Assembly (NCBI GenBank): GCA_900498245.1
Contig: LS998015.1
Location: 543,416 to 560,484, forward strand
Origin: Candidatus Zixiibacteriota bacterium
GTDB lineage: Bacteria > Zixibacteria > MSB-5A5 > GN15 > PGXB01
DNA: 17,069 nucleotides
Reading direction: 5' to 3'
The position numbers were made by a program, and so were the translations under genes. Below are positions 7,995 to 14,262 of the stretch, piece after piece (position 1 is the stretch's first letter; every line of letters starts with the position of its first letter). Below the pieces are notes generated by a model, which saw only the letters and a list, made by a program, of their open reading frames with translations, was not told the origin of the DNA and did no database searches.

Positions 7995-8936
7995 ATGATT
8001 AATAAGAAGGTAATTATCCATGAAGTGGGGCCTCGAGACGGCCTTCAGGTTGAAAAAGGGGTTGTTCCCCTCGACGAGAAAATACGCTGGATCGACGGAT
8101 TGATGAAGAGCGGTATCGATATCATTCAACTGGGATCATTTGTAAATCCGGAAAAGGTCCCGCAGATGGCCGATACCGACAAATTGTTCGCACATTACTC
8201 AAAAGCGGATCATAAAGAGGCGGATGTGATCCTGTCTGGATTGGTTTTGAATGAAAAAGGTCTGGAACGAGGGATGGCCTGCGGGGTCGATATGTTTTGT
8301 ATGGGGGTATCGGCCAGCGAAACTCACAGCCGGAAAAATACCGGAATGAGTCCTGCCGAAGCGCTGGGCCGGATCATTCCGATGGCCAAATCGGCTGTTT
8401 CCTCGGGGAAGCGGGTGCAGGTTTCGGTCCAATCGGCCTTTGGCTGCGGTTTTGAGGGGCCAATTTCGCAAGAGACCGTCCTCAGGATAGTAAAAGAATA
8501 TCTTGCCGCCGGATTGATCAACATAAGTTTAGCCGATACCGCGGGGCACGCCAACCCGTTTCAGGTCGAGGAGCTGTATCATGCCATTCGCGAACTGGAG
8601 CCAAAAGTCGAACTGGCCTGTCACTTTCATAATACCTATGGTCTGGGACTGGCCAATTGCTACGCCGCTCTGAAGGCCGGGGTGACATCGTTCGAATCCG
8701 CTTTCGGCGGGTTGGGCGGCTGCCCCTTCACGAAACTCCCGGCGGGGAATGTCAGCACTGAAGACTTAGTGCATTCCTTACAGCGGATGGGATACCGCAA
8801 AGATATCCGACTTTCGGTTCTTCTCGATGTGGCTCGGCAGGTGGCGGCCTTTTTCAACCGCGACCTGCCCGGTCTTATTCTCAAGTCGGGGTCAATTGTT
8901 GATTTCAAGAAAAACGAACGTAAAGAGGCAATATGA
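7995..8936 (+). CDS. HMG-CoA-lyase-like CoA-ester aldolase (possible citramalyl-CoA-type lyase)
   Basis: A 313-residue cytosolic DRE-TIM metallolyase (HMGL-like superfamily), which splits a 3-hydroxyacyl-CoA with a tertiary alcohol. HMG-CoA lyase itself gives acetyl-CoA and acetoacetate. Catalytic landmarks: EVGPRDGLQ (10-18; Arg14, Asp15), SFVNPEKVPQMADTD (48-62), metal ligands HFHNTYG (His210, His212), the mobile-loop Cys in GGLGGCPF (Cys243), and GNVSTEDLVH (Asn252). One deviation stands out: human HMG-CoA lyase has the catalytic Glu72 in the sequence IETTSFV, whereas this protein reads IQLGSFV, with Gln45. Together with its partners this suggests a related substrate such as citramalyl-CoA. 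Known (R)-citramalyl-CoA lyase activity has been linked to HMGL-like proteins in Chloroflexus, to my recollection. The start has a strong ribosome site (AAAGGTGG). The stop overlaps the next ATG by four bases (ATGA), so the two are translationally coupled. The HMGL family call is firm; the substrate is inferred. Confidence 0.88.
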   Translation: MINKKVIIHEVGPRDGLQVEKGVVPLDEKIRWIDGLMKSGIDIIQLGSFVNPEKVPQMADTDKLFAHYSKADHKEADVILSGLVLNEKGLERGMACGVDMFCMGVSASETHSRKNTGMSPAEALGRIIPMAKSAVSSGKRVQVSVQSAFGCGFEGPISQETVLRIVKEYLAAGLINISLADTAGHANPFQVEELYHAIRELEPKVELACHFHNTYGLGLANCYAALKAGVTSFESAFGGLGGCPFTKLPAGNVSTEDLVHSLQRMGYRKDIRLSVLLDVARQVAAFFNRDLPGLILKSGSIVDFKKNERKEAI

Positions 8937-10126
8937 AACTTCTGGAAAAAATCCGTGTCCTTGATATGACCAATGTCCTCTCCGGGCCGTTCGCGACCGT
9001 GCATTTGGCGCTTCTCGGAGCGGAAGTAATAAAGATTGAAAATCCTGACGGGGGCGATCTGGCCCGCAGACTGGGGAATGTCCCCAGTCTCAACAAGGAT
9101 CTGATGGGGACCAGTTTTCTGGCGCAAAATGCCAACAAGAAATCGATGACTCTTAATCTGAAAACCGAAGAGGGGAAAGAGATTTTTCGCCGATTGCTGA
9201 AAACCGCCGATGTGGTGGTGGAGAATTTCCGCCCGGCGGTAATGGCTCGTCTCGGTTTTTCCTATGAAGAGATCAGCAAAATTAATCCCCGCATTGTTTT
9301 CTGCGCTATCTCCGGATTCGGGCAGACCGGCCCCGACGCCTTCAAACCGGCCTACGATCAGATCATCCAGGGTCTGTCGGGGGCGATGGATGTCAATGGC
9401 GATGAACGTCTGCACCCTTTGCGGGCCGGCTTTCCGGTTTGTGATACGGTCGGAGGGCTGAATGCCGCTTTCGCCATAATGGCGGCGTTGTACCATCGCG
9501 AGCGGACCGGTGAGGGGCAGTTTATCGATATCGCCCTGCTTGATTCAATCATGCCGCTCATGGGTTGGGTGGCGGCCAATCTGCTTATCGGCGGCAAACC
9601 GCCGATACCGATGGGGAACGACAATTTCACCGCGGCTCCGTCGGGTGTCTTTCTCACAAAGGACGGGCATATCAATATCGCGGCCAACCAGCAGAAGCAG
9701 TGGGAAGATCTGGCCGATGAATTGGGGTTGCCGGAACTTAAAACCGATCCCCGCTTTCAGGAACGGGATACCCGCAAGGCCAATAGGAAGCTTCTGACGC
9801 CGCTATTGGAGGAAAAACTGAAAACCAAATCGACCGAGCATTGGGTCAAGGTCCTTAATGATAAGGGGATACCGACCGGCGACATTCTCGATCTGAACAA
9901 AGCTCTCAACAGCGAACAGATTAAGCATCGGGAAACGATTGTCGATATCAAAGAACCGAAAATCGGCAATATCAAACTTTTCAACCTGTCGGCTAAATTT
10001 TCCAAGACGCCGGCCAAAATCGAAACGCCGCCGCCGCGCCTGTCGGAACATACCGAAGAAATTCTCACCCAGATCGGCTACAGCAAAGATGATTTAAAGG
10101 GCCTGAAAGAAAAAATGGTGATCTGA
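8933..10126 (+). CDS. Class III (CaiB/BaiF, L-carnitine dehydratase family) CoA-transferase
   Basis: A 397-residue cytosolic family III CoA-transferase that moves CoA from a donor such as succinyl-CoA to a carboxylic acid. The N-terminal Rossmann-like part has LEKIRVLDMTNVLSGPFATVHL and the GAEVIKIENPDGGD (29-42) motif. NKKSMTLNLKTEEG (68-81), VVENFRPAVMARLG (95-108), GFGQTGP (128-134) and YDQIIQGLSG (141-150) are diagnostic. The catalytic Asp, which forms the acyl anhydride in formyl-CoA transferase (D169), aligns with Asp171 in GFPVCDTVGG. Length is normal (~390-430). The ATG overlaps the lyase stop, and a 40-bp gap precedes the large hydro-lyase subunit. Family members include succinyl-CoA:citramalate, :itaconate and :mesaconate transferases. 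In this operon the likely role is to activate the hydroxy acid made by the LeuCD-like enzyme for cleavage by the lyase. Donor and acceptor identity cannot be read from sequence. Confidence 0.92.
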   Translation: MKLLEKIRVLDMTNVLSGPFATVHLALLGAEVIKIENPDGGDLARRLGNVPSLNKDLMGTSFLAQNANKKSMTLNLKTEEGKEIFRRLLKTADVVVENFRPAVMARLGFSYEEISKINPRIVFCAISGFGQTGPDAFKPAYDQIIQGLSGAMDVNGDERLHPLRAGFPVCDTVGGLNAAFAIMAALYHRERTGEGQFIDIALLDSIMPLMGWVAANLLIGGKPPIPMGNDNFTAAPSGVFLTKDGHINIAANQQKQWEDLADELGLPELKTDPRFQERDTRKANRKLLTPLLEEKLKTKSTEHWVKVLNDKGIPTGDILDLNKALNSEQIKHRETIVDIKEPKIGNIKLFNLSAKFSKTPAKIETPPPRLSEHTEEILTQIGYSKDDLKGLKEKMVI

Positions 10127-10166
10127 TGTATAATGATATGACAATTACACTTGAGGAGTTGATATA

Positions 10167-11456
10167 ATGGGAATGACCTACGTCCAAAAAGTAATCGCCA
10201 GGGCCTGCGGTAAGCAAGCGGTCGCGGTTGGCGATGTGGTCGAGCCGGAAGTGCATCTGGCCATGTCGCACGAAAACGGCGCTTTGGTGATGAACCAGTT
10301 TGCCGAAATCTACAAGGGAACCGGAGCCGAGGCGAAAATCTGGAACCCGGATCGGATCGCCATAATTCTGGATCATCGCGTCCCGGCCGAAAGTTCCAAG
10401 ACCGCCACCAATCAGAAAAAACTGCGGGAATTTGTCGAGAAGCAGGGGATCAAGAAATTCCACGATATTCGTGGCGATGAAGGCGGTATCTGCCACCAGA
10501 TTCTCCCCGAGTACGGTTATGTCCGTCCGGGATATGTCGTTGTCGGAACCGACAGCCATACTACCAGCCACGGGGCGCTCGGCGCGTTCGCGTTCGGCAT
10601 CGGCGCCACCGAGATGGCGTCGGTATGGGCCCTGGGAAATATTCTCAATGTCGAGGTGCCGGCGACCATCAAAGTGAATGTCACCGGCAAGTTCCAGCCG
10701 CAGGTCGGGGCCAAGGACCTGATCCTGCATGTCATTGGGAAATTGACCGCCGAAGGGGCCAATTTCAAGGTGCTGGAGTTCCACGGCGAGACCATCAAGC
10801 ATATGCCGACTTCGGGACGGCTCACCATCTGCAACATGGCGGTCGAGGCCGGCGCCACCAGCGGTATTGTCCCGCCCGACGAGGAAACGCTGCACTATCT
10901 GAAAAATACCGCCGGGGTAAAAGACAAAATCGAAATTTTCGGTCCCGACAAAGACGCCGAGTACGCGCAGGTGCTCGATATCGATGTGTCCAAGATGGGG
11001 CCGCAGATCGCCTGCCCGCACACGGTCGATAATATCAAGACGGTCGAAGAAGTCTCCGGAAAGAAAGTGAACCAGATCGTTATCGGGTCATGCACCAACG
11101 GCCGGCTCGATGATCTGGCGGCCGCGGCCAAAATTCTCAAAGGGAAGAAAGTGGCCCGAGGCACGCGCATGCTGGTTTTTCCGGCCTCGTGGCGGATATA
11201 TAATGAGGCGATGGAGAAAGGGTATCTCTCCGATCTGGCCAAAGCCGGCGCCGTGATATGCAATCCCGGATGCGGCCCCTGCCTGGGGGTGCATCAGGGG
11301 GCCCTGGGGGACCAGGAGACGGCTCTGGCCACCACCAACCGCAATTTCAAGGGGCGGATGGGGAACCCCAACGCGGAAGTGTTTCTCTGTTCACCCGAAG
11401 TGGCCGCCGCCAGCGCCGTGACCGGGGTCATTTCCGATCCCAGAGGAGGTCGTTAA
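10167..11456 (+). CDS. leuC: Aconitase-superfamily hydro-lyase, large subunit (LeuC/HacA-like)
   Basis: A 429-residue [4Fe-4S] hydro-lyase large subunit of the short archaeal-type LeuC/HacA/DmdA group, which isomerises or hydrates malate derivatives. Cluster ligands are Cys309 (IGSCTNGR) and Cys369/Cys372 (NPGCGPCLG). Other signatures include ILDHRVPAES (67-76), GICHQILPE (107-115), VVGTDSHTTSHGALGAFAFG (125-144) and TTNRNFKGRMG (389-399). The segment after the first Cys reads LVFPASWRIYNEAMEKG, where leucine-pathway LeuC usually has a PGSxxVY pattern, hinting at a different substrate. GAGGAG (10153-10158) lies 8 bases before ATG 10167. The stop is one base from the ATG of the small subunit. 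Candidate substrates by homology: isopropylmalate, citramalate/citraconate/methylmalate, homocitrate or dimethylmaleate. The leuC symbol denotes family only; no leuA or leuB is present here. Confidence 0.9.
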   Translation: MGMTYVQKVIARACGKQAVAVGDVVEPEVHLAMSHENGALVMNQFAEIYKGTGAEAKIWNPDRIAIILDHRVPAESSKTATNQKKLREFVEKQGIKKFHDIRGDEGGICHQILPEYGYVRPGYVVVGTDSHTTSHGALGAFAFGIGATEMASVWALGNILNVEVPATIKVNVTGKFQPQVGAKDLILHVIGKLTAEGANFKVLEFHGETIKHMPTSGRLTICNMAVEAGATSGIVPPDEETLHYLKNTAGVKDKIEIFGPDKDAEYAQVLDIDVSKMGPQIACPHTVDNIKTVEEVSGKKVNQIVIGSCTNGRLDDLAAAAKILKGKKVARGTRMLVFPASWRIYNEAMEKGYLSDLAKAGAVICNPGCGPCLGVHQGALGDQETALATTNRNFKGRMGNPNAEVFLCSPEVAAASAVTGVISDPRGGR

Positions 11457-11457
11457 G

Positions 11458-11955
11458 ATGAGTAAAGTCGTATTCAAAACCGGTGATGATGTTTCCACCG
11501 ATATTATATATCCCGGACGGTACATGGCGACGGTACTTCCGACCGAGACCCCGCAGTATGCGTTCGCCGACAACACCGAGTTGAACAAAAAACTGAAAGC
11601 GGGCGAGATTCCGAAGGGAAGCGTGATTGTGGCGGGGCAGAATTTCGGCTGCGGGTCGTCGCGCGAGCAGGCGGCGTCGTGCCTCAAAGGGTACGATCTG
11701 ACGGTGGTGGCCAAGCATTTTGCCCGGATATTTTTGCAGAATTCGATCAATCTCGGGTTGAACATGGTGATCTGCCCCGATATCGAGGCCGATGAAGGGG
11801 ACGAACTGGAATTCGACGGACAGCAGGTGATCAACAAGACGTCGGGCAAGAGTTTTAAGACGGTGCCGCTTCCGAAGGCCCGGCAGGCGATAATCGACGC
11901 CGGCGGACTGGTACCGTACACCCGCAATCTCCTTCTGCAAAGGATGAAGAAATAG
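11458..11955 (+). CDS. leuD: Aconitase-superfamily hydro-lyase, small subunit (LeuD/HacB-like)
   Basis: A 165-residue swivelling subunit that closes over the large subunit's cluster and supplies catalytic Ser and Arg residues. The signature GCGSSRE (64-70) is intact; by alignment with aconitase GSSREH, Ser67 should be the catalytic base and Arg69 a substrate-binding residue. AKHFARIFLQNSINLGLNMV matches the usual SFARIFxRNAINxGL region. The substrate-specificity loop after GDDVSTDIIYPG reads RYMAT (21-25). Characterised archaeal enzymes have YLRT in homoaconitase and YLVY/YLVM-like loops in isopropylmalate isomerase, so this subunit matches neither class. The gene begins one base after the large subunit's stop, with GAGGTCG just upstream inside the coding end of leuC. 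A strong terminator follows 27 bases after the stop, so this is the last gene of the operon. Confidence 0.9.
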   Translation: MSKVVFKTGDDVSTDIIYPGRYMATVLPTETPQYAFADNTELNKKLKAGEIPKGSVIVAGQNFGCGSSREQAASCLKGYDLTVVAKHFARIFLQNSINLGLNMVICPDIEADEGDELEFDGQQVINKTSGKSFKTVPLPKARQAIIDAGGLVPYTRNLLLQRMKK

Positions 11956-11981
11956 ATTGCACAGTGTAATTTTTTTTGACA

Positions 11982-12012
11982 CCCCGGTGCCTGACGGTGC
12001 CGGGGCGTTTTT
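11982..12012 (+). terminator. Intrinsic terminator of the lyase/CoA-transferase/LeuCD operon
   Basis: CCCCGGTGCC (11982-11991) pairs with GGTGCCGGGG (11996-12005) over 10 positions (two G-U pairs in RNA) around a TGAC tetraloop. CG and a T5 tract (12008-12012) follow. It is the strongest classical terminator in the window and defines the end of the four-gene operon. Confidence 0.85.
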
Positions 12013-12030
12013 ATTGAACAGAAGAAATGA

Positions 12031-12179
12031 GGGCGGACACATTTGTGTTCTGACTTGGGTGCCACCCCCAAACTTCGGGACGGGCGGCGCGGCTCTCCGG
12101 GGTTTGGGGGTGTATCCTTCCGCCTCAGATTTCCTCCTGACGCCCACCCCAAGGGGTGGGTTACCCGTTGCGGGGCAAC
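12031..12179. repeat. Compact array of four hairpins, probably a dispersed structured repeat
   Basis: Four successive self-complementary blocks occur in 150 bp. They are GGACACA/TGTGTTC (12035-12050); CACCCCCAAAC (12063-12073) with GTTTGGGGGTG (12102-12112), extendable inward by six wobble-containing pairs; the perfect palindrome CCCACCCC AA GGGGTGGG (12143-12160); and GTTGC GGG GCAAC (12167-12179). The open frames on both strands are by-products of this palindromic composition. It looks like a multi-copy intergenic element, but only one copy is in the window, so its boundaries are approximate. Confidence 0.45.
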
Positions 12180-12531
12180 AACATAATTTTTAATAAAACT
12201 GAACGAAGCCGATTGAATTTTGGCATAACAGGATGACCGGTATGTAAATATCGGATATTTGGCTTCGCTTTTCTGATACAAAACGGGGCCCCATTTTTTG
12301 CATCATTTCAGTCAAGCGGTTGAAGGGGTGGAGATTGCGGAAATATTTAGGTGTGTAACGGCGCGATAATGGCCGGGCACAAGGGCCGATCGGTATTTGA
12401 TAATAAATTGACATAATTATAGATCTCTCCTTACCTATCCTCCCTTCCGACCGATGCACACCGAATTGATAGCGAAATTGTACGGGGCACGGTTCAACAG
12501 GGGGCATTATTATATGAATGATTTCAGTTTT
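12180..12531. other. Intergenic stretch with no firm gene
   Basis: About 350 bp of AT-richer sequence. The best coding candidate is a minus-strand frame from ATG 12414 to the stop at 12190 (74 codons), with AAGGAG at 12427-12432 but a 12-base spacing and no recognisable domain. The same frame extended upstream would run through the GTAG repeat at 12532-12582, which argues that the long version is not a gene. TTGACA (12409-12414 region) occurs on the plus strand without a matching -10 that leads to a gene. I see nothing else here. Confidence 0.3.
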
Positions 12532-12582
12532 GTAGGTCAAGCCTACTTGGGGAAGGGATAGGTGTGGTCGGGGGGGCTTGAC
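12532..12582 (+). repeat. GTAG/REP-like palindrome, subfamily B copy 1
   Basis: The element begins GTAGGTCAAGCC and ends GGGGGGGCTTGAC; the outer GTCAAGCC and GGCTTGAC form the stem. It is 51 bp long and matches the reverse complement of 13980-14030 with a single difference. The 5' GTAG before an imperfect palindrome is the hallmark of REPs served by RAYT transposases. Confidence 0.85.
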
Positions 12583-12644
12583 AATATTATATTTCTGATT
12601 GAATGAAAGAATTAATTGCCATATGTTATTATCTATGAGCATTT

Positions 12645-12695
12645 GTAGGTCGGGTTCCGAAAGCCCGGCTTCTGCCGGGATGAGAAACCCGACAT
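12645..12695 (+). repeat. GTAG/REP-like palindrome, subfamily A copy 1
   Basis: The element begins GTAGGTCGGGTTCC and ends GAGAAACCCGACAT. GTCGGG pairs with CCCGAC, and an inner GCCCGGC/GCCGGG hairpin (12663-12679) fills the loop. It is the opposite orientation of, and diverged from, the copies at 14131, 15006 and 16427. Confidence 0.8.
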
Positions 12696-12746
12696 ATTTC
12701 TGACAGTGAAGCAGATATTTTGATTATGTGAATTTTATGATAAAAG

Positions 12747-12855
12747 TTGGATTTAGGTTAATAAATAGGGCCCGGAGAATAAAATATCAAGATGTCAAGA
12801 CCGCCGCCACGCCCAATTTCATCCCCGCCAATCGGGGTCTTGACCTACGCCGGCT
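12747..12855. repeat. 109-bp direct repeat, copy 1, ending in a CTAC palindrome (subfamily C)
   Basis: Identical to 14263-14371 except for two C/T differences. The first ~44 bp (TTGGATTTAGGTTAATAAAT onward) are not palindromic. The remaining 58 bp (12791-12848) run from GATGTCAAGACC to GGTCTTGACCTAC, a stem closed by GTCAAGACC/GGTCTTGAC and ending in CTAC, the reverse complement of GTAG. The duplication therefore covers a REP-like unit plus unrelated flanking DNA. Confidence 0.9.
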
Positions 12856-12878
12856 ATCTATCCGGCCATACAAGTCGA

Positions 12879-13766
12879 TTAATCTTTAACACATCGAATT
12901 GAAAAGCCATCCTGTTTCATGGTATAGCTTGCATCGCATCTTGAATTTCCATGATAGAGGGACCAGTAAAAGGCTTCACGGATATTGCTTTCTGTGGCAG
13001 TCCAAAGGCCAGCATAGAATGGCATGCCGCCATAGTCATCTACGATATCGCGAAAGCCACCGGGCAATCCGCAAAAACCGCTCTCATTGGTCGCAGTGGG
13101 ATCGGGACTGGTCCAATGTGTAGTGTCCTTCATCTTTCCACCGGCAGAATTCCCGCCTCCAAGAATGTCAATTAAGATTTGCCATTCATCCTGACTGGGG
13201 ACATGCCAGCCATCGGGCGCAATATTGCGGGTATCATTTACTGCCTGCCAATTGTACATCCGGCCATAATCATCGACGAAAATATCATTATTGAAGTAAC
13301 TACAATAGGCTCCCGTAGAAAGATGGAACCAATCATCATAATCAGGGACTTTTTGTATTGAGTCGCCATTGCGGTAATGTGTGACTTTGAGATTTTGCGC
13401 CATCCAGACTTGCCCATCGGAGCAATTTGGTGCATCGCCACCATAGTATAAGTAATCTATTAAATAAATTATATCACTAATATCTATTTTGCCGGAATGA
13501 TCCACATCGGCAGATGAGCCAATGGCAACGGTATTATATATATTGCCGTCATAATCCGTTATCGTGCCTTTCGGTTGCGAAATGAACTGTGGCGTTGAGC
13601 CCGTCTTATAGAGATAATTTATGACATAGGCAACATCCATAATATTTATTGACCCGGAATTGTTGACATCGCCGCATCCCCCGGCAAAGGTGTGGAGCGA
13701 AAATATAGATAGGTGGACAATATTGATTAGCAGAAGACTCCAAACGGCCTTACGAAAGAAACTCAT
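12879..13766 (-). CDS. Secreted dockerin-like / FISUMP-domain protein
   Basis: A 295-residue exported protein. Residues 1-28 are a signal peptide (basic FFRK start, hydrophobic core, TFA before GG). A first dockerin-like calcium-binding repeat follows at 31-56 (GDVNNSGSINIMDVAYVINY). Residues 67-83 (GTITDYDGNIYNTVAIG) resemble the opening of the Fibrobacter succinogenes major paralogous (FISUMP) domain. A second dockerin-like repeat lies at 86-112 (ADVDHSGKIDISDIIYLIDY), and the rest of FISUMP at 118-293 has VWMAQNLKVTHYRNGD, YNWQAVND, APDGWHVPSQDEW and a final GFSIRCVKD. In usual FISUMP proteins the TVxIG strand runs directly into QVWMAxNL, so the second dockerin repeat interrupts the domain here. 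FISUMP function is unknown; surface or cell-envelope display is likely. ATG 13766 has only a weak ribosome site. The gene is monocistronic and surrounded by repeats. Confidence 0.9.
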   Translation of the reverse strand: MSFFRKAVWSLLLINIVHLSIFSLHTFAGGCGDVNNSGSINIMDVAYVINYLYKTGSTPQFISQPKGTITDYDGNIYNTVAIGSSADVDHSGKIDISDIIYLIDYLYYGGDAPNCSDGQVWMAQNLKVTHYRNGDSIQKVPDYDDWFHLSTGAYCSYFNNDIFVDDYGRMYNWQAVNDTRNIAPDGWHVPSQDEWQILIDILGGGNSAGGKMKDTTHWTSPDPTATNESGFCGLPGGFRDIVDDYGGMPFYAGLWTATESNIREAFYWSLYHGNSRCDASYTMKQDGFSIRCVKD

Positions 13767-13793
13767 AATAATCCCACGCGTGTTGATTTTATG

Positions 13794-13823
13794 AAAATAT
13801 GATCAAACGAAATATAAAGTCAA
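13794..13823 (-). promoter_or_regulatory. Promoter of the dockerin/FISUMP gene
   Basis: On the minus strand, TTGACT (13818-13823) is followed after 18 bases by TATTTT (13794-13799), or after 17 by ATATTT. Transcription would begin near 13787, leaving a ~20-base leader. The flanking DNA is AT-rich, as expected of a promoter. Confidence 0.5.
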
Positions 13824-13911
13824 TCTCCCCTTTGGCAAGCGGATTTTCTTTCTACGGTAAGATAAACCTCTTTGTTCGTGCCATAATCAAACCTGTATAC
13901 TATCTTCCCGG

Positions 13912-13958
13912 TCTATACCAATGGGTTTTCGCACAGCAGAGCTGTGGGGCACCGGTGC
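13912..13958. repeat. 47-bp hairpin repeat, subfamily E copy 1
   Basis: Begins TCTATACCAATGGGTTTTC and ends in the 10-bp palindrome GCACCGGTGC, with a CACAGC AGA GCTGTG hairpin between. It differs at one position from 14193-14239. It lacks the GTAG end of the other repeats and probably belongs to a separate family. Confidence 0.85.
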
Positions 13959-13979
13959 GAATGATATGGATTAAATAGT

Positions 13980-14030
13980 GTCAAGCCCCCCCGACCACAC
14001 CCATCCCTTCCCCAAGTAGGCTTGACCTAC
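13980..14030 (-). repeat. GTAG/REP-like palindrome, subfamily B copy 2
   Basis: Starts GTCAAGCCCCCCCGACC and ends GTAGGCTTGACCTAC. It is an inverted copy of 12532-12582 with one C/T difference over 51 bp, so the pair forms inverted repeats on either side of the dockerin/FISUMP gene. Confidence 0.85.
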
Positions 14031-14130
14031 TTGGGCTATTTTGTTGCCCTTGTCACATATTGAATTGATTTAATATTGGGGCAAGGGTGAGAATATGAAA
14101 TGTGAGGGTGGTTATGGCGAATAATAATAA

Positions 14131-14183
14131 GATGTCGGGTTTCTCGCCTGTTCGCTTTGCTCACGTCTCGAGACCCGACCTAC
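14131..14183 (-). repeat. GTAG/REP-like palindrome, subfamily A copy 2
   Basis: Starts GATGTCGGGTTTCTCG and ends CTCGAGACCCGACCTAC. The stem is formed by GTCGGG..TCTCG and CGAGA.CCCGAC. It is nearly identical to 15006-15058; the main differences are in the loop (TTCGCTTTGC versus TTCGCTACGC). It is 53 bp. Confidence 0.88.
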
Positions 14184-14192
14184 GGCGACTCT

Positions 14193-14239
14193 TCTATACC
14201 AATGGGTTTTCCCACAGCAGAGCTGTGGGGCACCGGTGC
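14193..14239. repeat. 47-bp hairpin repeat, subfamily E copy 2
   Basis: Second copy of the TCTATACCAATGGG...GCACCGGTGC element in the same orientation, with CCCACAGC AGA GCTGTGGG forming a perfect hairpin. The single change from copy 1 (C for G) restores one extra base pair in the stem. Confidence 0.85.
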
Positions 14240-14262
14240 ATCATACGAATATTTTGGTGAAA

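Noticed and set aside
8660-9496. 278-codon minus-strand frame
   Set aside because: Complete shadow of the lyase and CoA-transferase genes, both of which have catalytic motifs on the plus strand.
11391-12281. Long minus-strand frames over the end of leuD and the hairpin array
   Set aside because: They are antisense to the well-supported LeuD gene and its terminator and lack any recognisable domain.
12190-12642. 150-codon minus-strand open frame
   Set aside because: It runs through the B-type GTAG repeat, shows no domain and has no good start for the full length. A shorter version from 12414 has AAGGAG upstream but at 12 bases and remains unconvincing.
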